The notes under the pieces: generated by a model | Database searches by the model: none | What the model was told of the DNA's origin: nothing | Seen by the model: only the letters and a program-made list of their open reading frames with translations | Translations under genes and position numbers: made by a program | NCBI GenBank assembly: GCA_003156715.1 | Contig: PMHO01000054.1 | Location: forward strand, 103,358-146,901 | Direction: 5' to 3' | Length of the DNA: 43,544 bases | DNA from: Candidatus Tityobacter terrigena | GTDB taxonomy: Bacteria > Vulcanimicrobiota > Vulcanimicrobiia > Vulcanimicrobiales > Vulcanimicrobiaceae | Part shown: positions 27,334-34,964 of the stretch, piece by piece | Layout: each line of letters starts with the position of its first letter | How positions within the stretch are numbered: the stretch's first letter is position 1

Positions 27334-27825
27334 GTGGACGAACGGTATCGGATCGCAGTTCCCAAGGCAGGCATGTTCGACGCATGGTTCGCGCTCTACG
27401 CGCGCTACGCGCACGAGATCGGCGAGCACGTCGACGAGCGCACCGCCCGCACCGTCTGGCAGTGGCTCTTGAGCGGCTCGCACCGGGTGGCGGGCATCGT
27501 GCTGCTGCACGATGCCGCGATCGTCGGGTTCGCGCACTACCGCCCGTTTCCCAGGACGCTCGATGCGAACGAAGCGTGCTACCTCGACGATCTCTATGTC
27601 GCGCAGGAACACCGCCGCAAGGGTCTCGCGCAGCGAATGATCGAGCGCATCGGCGAGATCGCTGCTGCAAAAGGCTGGAGTGAGGTGCGCTGGGTTACGA
27701 CCCAATCGAACGAGGGTGCGCAGCGAATCTACGATCGGATCGCCGAGCGCAGCGACCTGGTCACGTACCGGATGCAGCGCGGCGTCCCGGCCGCAGCAAA
27801 TCCGACCAGGGCCGGGAAACCGTAA
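27334..27825 (+). CDS. GNAT family N-acetyltransferase
   Basis: 163 aa from the GTG at 27334. The acetyl-CoA-binding core is clear: CYLDDLYVAQEHRRKGLAQRM, where the R/Q-x-x-G-x-A loop holds the pyrophosphate, followed by the GWSEVRWVTTQSNEGAQRIYD strand-helix typical of the fold. Substrate unknown; could acetylate a small amine or a protein N-terminus. Divergent from the CxxC protein and 88 bp before tpx on the same strand. Confidence 0.8.
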   Translation: MDERYRIAVPKAGMFDAWFALYARYAHEIGEHVDERTARTVWQWLLSGSHRVAGIVLLHDAAIVGFAHYRPFPRTLDANEACYLDDLYVAQEHRRKGLAQRMIERIGEIAAAKGWSEVRWVTTQSNEGAQRIYDRIAERSDLVTYRMQRGVPAAANPTRAGKP

Positions 27826-27913
27826 ACGGTCCGGCAGTGCTCGCGGCCCGAAGTGCTGCGCGCGCGGAGGCCCGGCACAGGAAACGTGCGGCCGGAGCAC
27901 GGACCCTCGGTGT

Positions 27914-28453
27914 ATGACGACTCAAACGATGCGCGAGCGCGCGGGCGCCGTTACCTTCCGCGGGACCCCGATGACGTTGGCCGGCGAAGAGCTCAAAGCC
28001 GGAATGCCCGCGCCCGAGTTCACCTTGACGACGGTCGCTCTGGCACCGCTCGGCCTGGCCGAAGCGATCGACAACGGATCGCGCAGCGCGATGTTGATCG
28101 TGGTTCCGTCGCTCGACACACCGGTTTGCTCGACCGAAGCGTGCACCTTCAATGTGAGGTCGCCCGAGGTTCCCAAGGACATGGCGGCCTTCGTCGTTAG
28201 CCTGGACCTGCCGTTCGCGCAAGCGCGCTGGTCGAAAGCTCAGAACGTCGATGGCATCGCAATGCTCTCAGCGTACCGCAGTCCCGAGTTCGGGCCGGCG
28301 TATGGCGTGCTCATCAAGGAACTCGGCCTCCTCGCGCGCGCGGTTTTCATCATCTCGAAGAACCGCACGATCGCATACGCCAAGACCGTTGCGGAAGTCA
28401 CAAGCGAGCCCGACTACGACGAGGTGTTCGCCGCAGCGCAAAAGCTGGGCTAG
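27914..28453 (+). CDS. tpx: Thiol peroxidase (Tpx-type peroxiredoxin) lacking the usual resolving Cys
   Basis: 179 aa. Reduces hydroperoxides using a peroxidatic Cys. PSLDTPVCSTEACTFN carries that Cys at 72, in the normal Tpx context, and the DLPFAQARW and AKTVAEVTSEPDYD segments fix the family. In atypical 2-Cys Tpx the resolving Cys directly follows the Phe/Trp of the DLPFA segment; here that residue is Ser107. A second Cys (77) sits five residues after the peroxidatic one instead. It may therefore work as a 1-Cys enzyme or use a 72-77 disulfide. ATG chosen at the start of homology; upstream frame is shadow. Convergent with msrB. Confidence 0.9.
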   Translation: MTTQTMRERAGAVTFRGTPMTLAGEELKAGMPAPEFTLTTVALAPLGLAEAIDNGSRSAMLIVVPSLDTPVCSTEACTFNVRSPEVPKDMAAFVVSLDLPFAQARWSKAQNVDGIAMLSAYRSPEFGPAYGVLIKELGLLARAVFIISKNRTIAYAKTVAEVTSEPDYDEVFAAAQKLG

Positions 28454-28495
28454 AGCGCGAGAAGCGGGGCCGCTGGGCAGCGACCCGGAGTTCGG

Positions 28496-28978
28496 TTAGC
28501 TGCCCTTCGGGTCGAACCTCAGCGCGACTCCGTTCATGCAGTAACGCAGGCCCGTCGGTTTGGGACCGTCGTCGAAAACGTGACCGAGATGACCGCCGCA
28601 GTTCCGGCAATGAACCTCGGTTCGCTCCATGAACAGCGAGTTATCGGTCGAGGTCTCGACGGCATGAGCCAGCGGCTCGTAAAAACTCGGCCAGCCCGAG
28701 CCGCTGTCGAACTTCGTGCGCGCATCGAAAAGGTGCTGCGCGCAGCCGGCGCAGAGGTAGATGCCAGGGCGGTGCTCGTGGTCGAGCGGGCTAGTGAACG
28801 CCTGCTCGGTCGCATGATGCCGCAGAACATCGAACTGCTCGGGGGTTAGGAGCCGGCGCCATTCCTCTTCGGTGTGCTCGACCGGAAAGTGCTCGACCCC
28901 GGCTGCGGCCGGCTTGCTGGCGATGCCGAGCGTGGCAGCGATGCTGCACAAGCCGCCGATCATGCTCTGACGTGACAT
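28496..28978 (-). CDS. msrB: Exported peptide-methionine (R)-S-oxide reductase MsrB
   Basis: 160 aa from the ATG at 28978. Repairs methionine-R-sulfoxide in proteins. Two zinc CxxC pairs (CAGC and CRNC), the GSGWPSFY motif and the catalytic Cys in RYCMNGVALRF are intact. The first ~25 residues (MSRQSMIGG then a hydrophobic run ending in Ala) look like a signal peptide, with a weak Tat-like start, so the enzyme probably works outside the cytoplasm. GGAGG lies 13 nt before this ATG and 1 nt before an alternative ATG at 28990, so the start is not settled. Confidence 0.92.
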   Translation of the reverse strand: MSRQSMIGGLCSIAATLGIASKPAAAGVEHFPVEHTEEEWRRLLTPEQFDVLRHHATEQAFTSPLDHEHRPGIYLCAGCAQHLFDARTKFDSGSGWPSFYEPLAHAVETSTDNSLFMERTEVHCRNCGGHLGHVFDDGPKPTGLRYCMNGVALRFDPKGS

Positions 28979-29021
28979 TCGATCTCTCATACCTCCGCCT
29001 ACTATAACCCATCTCGGCGGC

Positions 29022-29057
29022 AAAACGATGTCGGCCGGCTTACCGAGCCGGCCGACA
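29022..29057 (-). terminator. Rho-independent terminator of the NHL-like gene
   Basis: A perfect 11-bp GC-rich stem (arms 29029-29039 and 29047-29057, 7-nt loop) followed on the minus strand by TCGTTTTG (four T at 29025-29022). It lies 28 bp past the stop of the gene at 29085-30080 and upstream of msrB, separating the two. Confidence 0.75.
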
Positions 29058-29084
29058 CGAGGGGCCGCACGCCCTTACGGGCGC

Positions 29085-30080
29085 CTACTCACTTCCGGAC
29101 CGAAAGGCCATACCGAGCGGATCGACGAGGCCCGACGAACCGCTCCCCATTGGTGCGTGTCCCCGCGAGAAGGCCGTAATGTTTCCGTCCTCCAGCTGAC
29201 ACCCTGAGCTCGTCTCCTGATTGGGCACATAGAGCGCCCGGGAGGAGGTAACGGTGAACAGACCCACGTTCGTGAGCCCGGCCGTGATCGTTGTCGACGG
29301 CTGCAACGAGCCCTTGGCAAACACTTCGATCGACGTTGGGAAACCGACGTAGAGATTTCCGCGACTATCGAGAGCGAGGCCGGTGGCGCCCCCCTGGATG
29401 CCGGTGGAGACTGCCTTGCTGGAATTTGCCGGATACTCGACGACCTGCGCCTTGACGCCCGGGTATTCGGTGGTGTAGGAGAGGTACACGTTGTCCGACG
29501 CGTCGATGGCGACGCCGCCCATGAGCATGTAGTACGCTCCGTCTAGGGGGACCGTGATCCGCCGGGTCGGAACCGTGCTGCCCTTGGCGTAGATGGCGAG
29601 TTTGCCAGGCTGCTCGTAGGTGACGCCGCTAGCGACGACGAGCGTGCCGTCGGCGCTCACGGCCAGTGCGACGGGATTCGCTACCCCGCGCTTTATCGTT
29701 AGGAACGGTTGCGTCGCGCCGGGCTCGTACTCGGATATCGTCGATGAATTGGTATTGGCAACGTAGAGCACGCCGTTGCTATCGACGGCGAGGCCGGCGG
29801 GAGAGTCGATGCCCGCCGTGATTTCACCGATCGGCGCAGCGTCGATATGCATCGCAGGATAGACGTATACGGCGTTGTTGATCCCGTCGGAGACGAAGAC
29901 GACCGACGACTTCCGATTGGCCGCCTCGGGCGACATGAAGCCTCCCGAGGATCGTGCGGCGCCGTTCCCTAGGTGCGCTTGAACGCGCACGTGCGTGGTT
30001 GCGGCCGTAGCAAGGGCTGGGATGACGGAGATGCCGATCGCCAAGATCGTTCCCCGGACGACGGCTGGGTGTAAGACCAT
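29085..30080 (-). CDS. Exported NHL/SMP-30-like beta-propeller protein
   Basis: 331 aa with a clear signal peptide (hydrophobic run about 10-25, then an Ala-rich cleavage region). The body is made of repeating units of about 45-55 residues in which NGVLYVANTNSSTISEYEPG, GTLVVASGV, NVYLSYTTEYPG and NLYVGFPTSIEVFAKGS are equivalent blades, so a six- or seven-bladed propeller is likely. Such proteins are usually called lactonase-like or NHL-repeat proteins, mostly without a proven reaction. ATG at 30080 has GGAGG 8 nt upstream. Its leader contains two hairpins. Confidence 0.75.
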   Translation of the reverse strand: MVLHPAVVRGTILAIGISVIPALATAATTHVRVQAHLGNGAARSSGGFMSPEAANRKSSVVFVSDGINNAVYVYPAMHIDAAPIGEITAGIDSPAGLAVDSNGVLYVANTNSSTISEYEPGATQPFLTIKRGVANPVALAVSADGTLVVASGVTYEQPGKLAIYAKGSTVPTRRITVPLDGAYYMLMGGVAIDASDNVYLSYTTEYPGVKAQVVEYPANSSKAVSTGIQGGATGLALDSRGNLYVGFPTSIEVFAKGSLQPSTTITAGLTNVGLFTVTSSRALYVPNQETSSGCQLEDGNITAFSRGHAPMGSGSSGLVDPLGMAFRSGSE

Positions 30081-30108
30081 CGGGTTTACCTCCTGGAAAG
30101 CCGGGGCC

Positions 30109-30136
30109 GCCGGCGGGCAATCATTTATCCGCCGGC
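30109..30136 (-). promoter_or_regulatory. GC hairpin in the leader of the NHL-like gene
   Basis: Eight perfect base pairs (30109-30116 with 30129-30136) around a 12-nt AT-rich loop, 15 bp upstream of the Shine-Dalgarno at 30089-30093. May affect translation; no T-run follows it. Confidence 0.35.
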
Positions 30137-30168
30137 CGCCGCTGCGCAAAGCGTGGCCTCGAGAAGTG

Positions 30169-30196
30169 AAAAAAGTCTGAGGCTGGGGCCTCAGAC
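30169..30196 (-). terminator. Rho-independent terminator, minus strand, upstream of the NHL-like gene
   Basis: A perfect 9-bp stem (30175-30183 with 30188-30196, 4-nt loop) is followed on the minus strand by six T (30174-30169). Its orientation fits transcription from the Rieske/permease operon, whose last stop is at 30496, ending only after passing antisense through glcG-like coding sequence. A second possibility is an attenuator in the leader of the NHL-like gene. Confidence 0.7.
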
Positions 30197-30234
30197 GCCA
30201 TGAGGATGCGCCGGCGCCGTCGTAGTCGGTCCCC

Positions 30235-30675
30235 GTGGATGAAGCGTTTGTCGTTCGGAATCGCATCGCGCTTTCGTGCAAGGGAAGCCACGTGATCCTT
30301 CACGCCGCCGAACGGAAAGCGGCCTCCATGAGGGTGCCCGAGTGCATCGCGGTGGTCGACGCCTCAGGCGAGCTGCTGGCCTTCTCGCGCATGGACGAGG
30401 CGCGTCCGGGCTCGATCGAAGTCGCGATCACGAAAGCACGTTCGGCCGCGCGGCGGCGCCGGCCGACCGCCGAAGAAGGAGCCGGCGACGTGCCGTCAAC
30501 GATTCGTCTCGGGCTCGCTTCGCGCTTGAACGTTACCGGCATCCCGGGTGGCCTTCCGATCGTCGTAGAGGGCCAGGTAGTCGGCGGCATCGGCGTCAGT
30601 TCGGGGACCGGCGATGAGGACGTCGCCGTCGCGCAGGCGGGGATCGAAGCGCTGCACGGCGCTTCTGCGCCATAA
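30235..30675 (+). CDS. GlcG/HbpS-like protein
   Basis: About 146 aa from a GTG at 30235. The family pattern is visible: CIAVVDASGELLAFSRMDEA, SIEVAITKARSAA, and the closing IPGGLPIVVEGQVVGGIGVSSGTGDEDVAVAQAGIEAL. GlcG/HbpS proteins form octamers, and some bind haem; the exact role here is unknown. The last 180 bp overlap, antisense, the 3' end of the permease gene, and the whole gene probably lies opposite the permease transcript's 3' tail. Confidence 0.8.
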   Translation: MDEAFVVRNRIALSCKGSHVILHAAERKAASMRVPECIAVVDASGELLAFSRMDEARPGSIEVAITKARSAARRRRPTAEEGAGDVPSTIRLGLASRLNVTGIPGGLPIVVEGQVVGGIGVSSGTGDEDVAVAQAGIEALHGASAP

Positions 30676-31986
30676 GAAGTATACCGGAAAGCTGATCGCC
30701 AGGAGCGCCATGCCGACCCCGCTGTCGACCGGGAATTCGATGCAGGCGGCGATGACGACGAGGGCGCTGACCGCGATGAAGAAGGCGGTCGACCACGGGT
30801 GAGCTGGAACGCGAAAGCCGCGCTCGGCTCTCATCGCGCTGCGCCGGCGAAAGACGAACAGCGCGGCGCCGGCTAGCGCCAAGTAGACGAAATCGATCGA
30901 CGTCACGTAGTTGAGGATTTGGTCGTAGCGCCCGGCGAGCAGAATGCCGATCGCAACGACCCCTTGGAGCGCGATCGCGACGATCGGGACGCGGGTCTTC
31001 GGATGCAGGCGCGCGATTTGTTTGAAGAACAGTCCGTCTTCCGCCATCGCGTAGTACAGGCGCGCTGACGTGAGAATCGAGTTGCTGACGAATCCGAGGG
31101 TCGAGATGGCGATGCCGAGTGCGATGAAGCGCTCGCCGGCCGGTCCGAGAAGGCGACCCATGATAGCGGAGGCGGGCGTTGAGGTCGCCGCCAGGCCCGA
31201 AGCGCCGAGCGCATGCACTCCGGTTGCGGCTACCAAGAGATAGAGAACCGCAACGCCGCCGACACCCCACAGCATCCCGCGCGCCATCGCGCGTCCCGGG
31301 TCGCGCAGCTCGCGGTCGATGAACGGTGCCGTCTGCCATCCGTCGTATGCGTACAGCACCGGAATGAGCGCGGCCGCCATTGCGCCGACCAGTCGCAGCG
31401 AGCCGCTCGGGGCAACCGCCGCGACGGAGTCGTGCGCCGAGGGCGCAGCAACGAGAACGCCGGCCACGACGAGCCCGACGATCGCGCCGCCCTTCAAGAG
31501 CATCAGCACGTTCTGCGCGCTTGCGCCCTCACGCACGCCCAGGCAGTTCAGCACGCTGAGCAAAACGATGGCCGCGATCGCTAGCGCTAGCTCGGAACGA
31601 TGGACGTTCAGCGAAGGTGCCAAGTAGCTTGCGAAGGTGATGGCCGCCGCCGCGATGCCGCCGCTTTGCGAGGCCAAAAGGGCCGTCCAGCCGTACGAGA
31701 ATGCGATCGACGGATGGAACGCATCGCGCAAATAGCCGTAAAGGCCGCCCGATGACGGCCGGCGCGAGGCAATCTCGGCGAAAATACAGCCGCCGATGAG
31801 CGCGAGAACGCCTCCGACACACCAGGCGGCAAGAATCAGCGGTACGGTGCGGGCGCGTTCGGCGACCACCGACGGCGTCATGAAGATGCCCGAACCGACG
31901 ATTCCGCCCATCACGACGAGCGTCGCATCAATGCCGTTCAAGCGCCTCGCGGGACGCAACTCGGGGGCGCGCGGCGCGGCGATCAC
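30496..31986 (-). CDS. APC-family amino acid permease
   Basis: 496 aa with about twelve membrane spans. GIVGSGIFMTP (about residues 27-37) is the first-span signature of amino acid/polyamine/organocation transporters. GLYGYLRDAF and YDGWQTAPFIDRE (the latter typical of LAT/amino acid permeases) support the family. GTG at 31986 overlaps the Rieske gene's stop (GTGA). The last ~58 residues after the final span form a soluble tail that overlaps the convergent GlcG gene by 180 bp; a natural stop may simply have been lost. It probably imports the oxygenase substrate or a related amine. Confidence 0.87.
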   Translation of the reverse strand: MIAAPRAPELRPARRLNGIDATLVVMGGIVGSGIFMTPSVVAERARTVPLILAAWCVGGVLALIGGCIFAEIASRRPSSGGLYGYLRDAFHPSIAFSYGWTALLASQSGGIAAAAITFASYLAPSLNVHRSELALAIAAIVLLSVLNCLGVREGASAQNVLMLLKGGAIVGLVVAGVLVAAPSAHDSVAAVAPSGSLRLVGAMAAALIPVLYAYDGWQTAPFIDRELRDPGRAMARGMLWGVGGVAVLYLLVAATGVHALGASGLAATSTPASAIMGRLLGPAGERFIALGIAISTLGFVSNSILTSARLYYAMAEDGLFFKQIARLHPKTRVPIVAIALQGVVAIGILLAGRYDQILNYVTSIDFVYLALAGAALFVFRRRSAMRAERGFRVPAHPWSTAFFIAVSALVVIAACIEFPVDSGVGMALLAISFPVYFLWRRSAVQRFDPRLRDGDVLIAGPRTDADAADYLALYDDRKATRDAGNVQARSEPETNR

Positions 31987-33107
31987 TCGGCCGCGGTTTC
32001 CTTCATGACGCTTCGGTAATGACGATCGAAGGCGTACAGCAGGCCCTCGCGCTGCACGTAGGGTCCGGGCGCATAGGCCCTCGACGCAACGCCGAGTTGG
32101 GTCAGCTCGTTGACGGCCCAGTCCTGGCGATTGGTCAGGTCCCAGAAGTCGATCGCGTCGGCGGGGTCGAAGTCGGCGTGCGCCGCCGTGTTCGGCTCGA
32201 AGAGCCATTCGCAGACGACGCGCGTCCGACCGGCTGCAAGCGGCGTCACGTAATGCGCCATCGCGTAGTCGGGATGGAGGCTGAGCAACAGCGAGGGGAA
32301 GATCGTGTAAAAATACACGCGCCCCAAGTCCGGCGCCGCAAGGCCGGGCAGTGCCGGACGCACCATCCGGCCCGACGCCGTAAAGCTCGTCACCGCTTCG
32401 CGCAGCGACGAGTAGCCGCCCAAAACGGGACCTTCGACGAGATCGTTTCGCCCGCTGTCGGAGGGCGAGAGACGCTCGACCTGCGGATGAATGACCGGGC
32501 AATGATAGCACTCGGAATAGTTTTGGAAAACGAGCTTCCAGTTGCAGCGCAGCTCGTACTCGATTCGGCGCACGGCGCGCAAGCTGCCCACGTTCCAAGC
32601 ATCGAAGCGCCCGGCGAGGCCGGGGAAGGCGGCTTCGAAAGGCTGGGCGTCCCCATCCAAGCTGACGAACACGAAGCCGAGGCGTTCTGCCACGCTTGCA
32701 ATCCGCAGCGCGTAGCGCTCGCCTTCGACGTCGAGCGTCCCCTCGGCATCCCGCGCGACTAGGAGCGAACCGTCGAGCGCGTAGGTCCAGGCGTGGTACG
32801 GACAAACGATCGCACCCTTTAACCTGCCGGCCTGCGCCGAGCACAGCCGCGTGCCGCGGTGGCGGCATACGTTGTAGAACGCGCGCAGCTCGCCACGCAC
32901 GTCTCGCAAGACGATCAGGCTTTCCCCGTCGACCTCGGCCAACAGGTAGTCGCCGGCGCGCGACACGCGCTCGGACCGCTCGACGCAGGTCCACCCGCGC
33001 GAAAAGATGCGTTCGCGCTCCCTTTGGAAGACGGCTTCAGAGTGATACCAATGGCCTTCGAGGGTCCTAGCGCCCGCCGGAACGGCGGCGGGCGAGAACG
33101 TTCGCAC
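31983..33107 (-). CDS. Rieske non-haem iron oxygenase, alpha subunit
   Basis: 374 aa. The Rieske [2Fe-2S] site is complete: Cys81 and His83 in CRHRGTRL, and Cys102 and His105 in CPYHAWTY. The mononuclear iron site follows with NYSECYHCPVIHP (His202, His207), and a downstream Asp in the DAIDFWDLTN region is the likely third ligand. The NYxECYHC form is usual in the group with glycine-betaine, carnitine and stachydrine demethylases, so an N-methylated amine is a plausible substrate, though aromatic acids cannot be excluded. No reductase or ferredoxin gene is adjacent. GTG start at 33107 with GAGG 8 nt upstream. Confidence 0.87.
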   Translation of the reverse strand: MRTFSPAAVPAGARTLEGHWYHSEAVFQRERERIFSRGWTCVERSERVSRAGDYLLAEVDGESLIVLRDVRGELRAFYNVCRHRGTRLCSAQAGRLKGAIVCPYHAWTYALDGSLLVARDAEGTLDVEGERYALRIASVAERLGFVFVSLDGDAQPFEAAFPGLAGRFDAWNVGSLRAVRRIEYELRCNWKLVFQNYSECYHCPVIHPQVERLSPSDSGRNDLVEGPVLGGYSSLREAVTSFTASGRMVRPALPGLAAPDLGRVYFYTIFPSLLLSLHPDYAMAHYVTPLAAGRTRVVCEWLFEPNTAAHADFDPADAIDFWDLTNRQDWAVNELTQLGVASRAYAPGPYVQREGLLYAFDRHYRSVMKETAAE

Positions 33108-33165
33108 GGAAATAACCTCGCTTCAGATCGGCGCGTCTTGGTCGCGCAGGCGGTGCCGAGTTCGA

Positions 33166-33196
33166 TCGCGCGCTGCATTCGCTGCGCTGCGCGCGA
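33166..33196. promoter_or_regulatory. Inverted repeat between divergent Rieske and enoyl-CoA hydratase genes
   Basis: Perfect 8-bp arms TCGCGCGC (33166-33173) and GCGCGCGA (33189-33196) with a 15-nt spacer, in the 151-bp gap between divergent genes. An operator for one or both genes is possible; the alternating GC composition makes chance matches fairly easy. Confidence 0.3.
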
Positions 33197-33258
33197 CCGC
33201 ATGCCGCACGGCGTAGGCCGGACGTAGGGCGTACCGCCTCAACGCCGAAGCGCCAAAC

Positions 33259-34053
33259 ATGAGCGAATCCGTCCTTCTACGCGACCATCGTGCGGGCGTG
33301 TTGACGCTGACCTTCAATCGGCCCGACAAGCTGAACGCCTTTAACGACGAGCTGACCCAAGAACTCCTCTCGGCCCTCGGCGACGCCGAGCGCGACCCCG
33401 CGGTGCGCGTCGTCGTCTTGCGTGGGGCTGGGCGCGGCTTTTCGGCGGGCCAGGATCTCGAAGCGTTCGTCCGCCTCAAAACCAGCCCAACGCCGATCTC
33501 GGTCGCCGAACATCTGCGCAAGAGCTACAATCGCGTCGTCATCAGCATCCGTTCGATGGAGAAACCGGTGATTGCGTCGCTCGGGGGAATCGCGGCCGGG
33601 GTCGGATTGTCGATCGCGCTTTGCTGCGACCTTCGCGTGGCGGGCGATGACGCCGTGCTGACCCTCGGTTTCTCGAAGATCGGCTTGATCCCCGACGGCG
33701 GCGGAAGCCTGATGTTGCCGTTGCTCGCCGGACTTGGGCGCGGGCTCGAGCTCGCGTGGACGAGCGACCGGATCGACGCGCGCGAAGCGCACCGCATCGG
33801 ACTCGTCAACAAGGTCGTTGCCGCCGCCGACTTAGAGAGCGACACGCACGCATTCGCGCGGCGTTTCGTCGAGGTCTCGCCGATCGCGATCGGCCTGACC
33901 AAACGCGCCTTCAACCGTGCCATTCTGCCCGGTTTCGCGGGCTGGCTCGAAGAGGAGGCGGACCTGCAAGAAGAGGCGGCAGCCGGCCCCGATTTGATGG
34001 AAGGCGTGCGTGCGTTCATGGAAAAGCGCAAGCCGGCGTTCGCCGGCCGATGA
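33259..34053 (+). CDS. Enoyl-CoA hydratase/isomerase family protein (PaaG-like)
   Basis: 264 aa crotonase fold. LTFNRPDKLNAF, the oxyanion-hole GRGFSAGQDLEAF, GIAAGVGLSIALCCDLRVA and KIGLIPDGGGSLMLP follow the PaaG/2-(1,2-epoxyphenyl)acetyl-CoA isomerase-like branch. The chemistry is probably hydration or isomerisation of an enoyl-CoA in beta-oxidation or aromatic acid degradation. Its stop overlaps the ATG of the SDR gene (ATGA), so the two are coupled. Divergent from the Rieske gene. Confidence 0.9.
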   Translation: MSESVLLRDHRAGVLTLTFNRPDKLNAFNDELTQELLSALGDAERDPAVRVVVLRGAGRGFSAGQDLEAFVRLKTSPTPISVAEHLRKSYNRVVISIRSMEKPVIASLGGIAAGVGLSIALCCDLRVAGDDAVLTLGFSKIGLIPDGGGSLMLPLLAGLGRGLELAWTSDRIDAREAHRIGLVNKVVAAADLESDTHAFARRFVEVSPIAIGLTKRAFNRAILPGFAGWLEEEADLQEEAAAGPDLMEGVRAFMEKRKPAFAGR

Positions 34054-34856
34054 GCACCCAGGCTCCGCGGAGCGAGACCGCCGCGCGCGGCCTTTTCGAT
34101 CTCACCGGCAAGGTCGCGCTGATTACTGGGTCGACGCGCGGCATCGGCCTCGGAATCGCGAAGCAGTTTGCGGCGCATGGCGCGCGGGTCGTAGTTTCGA
34201 GCCGCAAGCCCGATGCGTGCGAGGCGGCGCGCGGCGCGATCGTCGAAGCCGGCGGCGAGGCGATCGCGGTGCCCTGCAACATTGGTCAAAAAGATCAACT
34301 CCAGGCCCTGGTCGAGCGCACCCTTGCCGAATGGGGGCAGATCGACGTCCTGGTTTGCAACGCGGCAGTCAATCCGTATTTTGGGCCGATGTCCGGCATC
34401 AGCGACGAAGCCTTCGACAAGATTTTGGGCTCCAACGTGCGCTCCAACCTGTGGTTGTGCAACATGGTCCTTCCGCAAATGGCCAAGAGCGGCGGCGGCT
34501 CGGTGATCCTCCTCTCGAGCATTGCGGGCCTCAAAGGAACCAAACTCCTGGGTGCATACGGCATCTCCAAGGCAGCCGACTCGCAACTCGCGCGCAACCT
34601 GGCCGTCGAGTGGGGTTCCAAGAACGTGCGCGCCAACTGCATCGCGCCGGGGATCATCCGCACCGACTTCGCTAAAGCGCTCTACGAAAACCCGAAGGCC
34701 TACGAGATGGTCCTCAAGACGTATCCCCTCGGGCGTCTCGGGGAGGTCGAAGACGTCGCGGGGGTCGCCGTTATGCTGGCCTCGGACGCCGGCGCGTTCA
34801 TCACGGGGCAAACGATCGTGGTCGACGGGGGCACGACGGTCGGCGGCTTCGAGTAA
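34050..34856 (+). CDS. Short-chain dehydrogenase/reductase
   Basis: 268 aa. Cofactor motif GSTRGIG near residue 27, CNAA near 106, and the catalytic Ser and Tyr-x-x-x-Lys in LLSSIAGLKGT and YGISKAAD; the tail TGQTIVVDGGTTVGG is the usual C-terminus. Classical NAD(P)-dependent alcohol/ketone oxidoreductase. Close coupling to the enoyl-CoA hydratase suggests a 3-hydroxyacyl-CoA or similar intermediate as substrate, which is inference. Confidence 0.9.
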   Translation: MSTQAPRSETAARGLFDLTGKVALITGSTRGIGLGIAKQFAAHGARVVVSSRKPDACEAARGAIVEAGGEAIAVPCNIGQKDQLQALVERTLAEWGQIDVLVCNAAVNPYFGPMSGISDEAFDKILGSNVRSNLWLCNMVLPQMAKSGGGSVILLSSIAGLKGTKLLGAYGISKAADSQLARNLAVEWGSKNVRANCIAPGIIRTDFAKALYENPKAYEMVLKTYPLGRLGEVEDVAGVAVMLASDAGAFITGQTIVVDGGTTVGGFE

Positions 34857-34964
34857 GCGCGGCCACGCACGGCGTTGGCGGCCGCTTGCCGGGAATAGGG
34901 CCACGCTAAGAGAAGTCCTCGGGTCCTCTTTGCCACACTTTGACGACCGGAGAACCATCGAACG

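Noticed and set aside
26890..27900. A 336-codon minus-strand frame and overlapping plus-strand frames
   Set aside because: Antisense or shadow to the GNAT gene and the CxxC protein gene; no recognisable domain.
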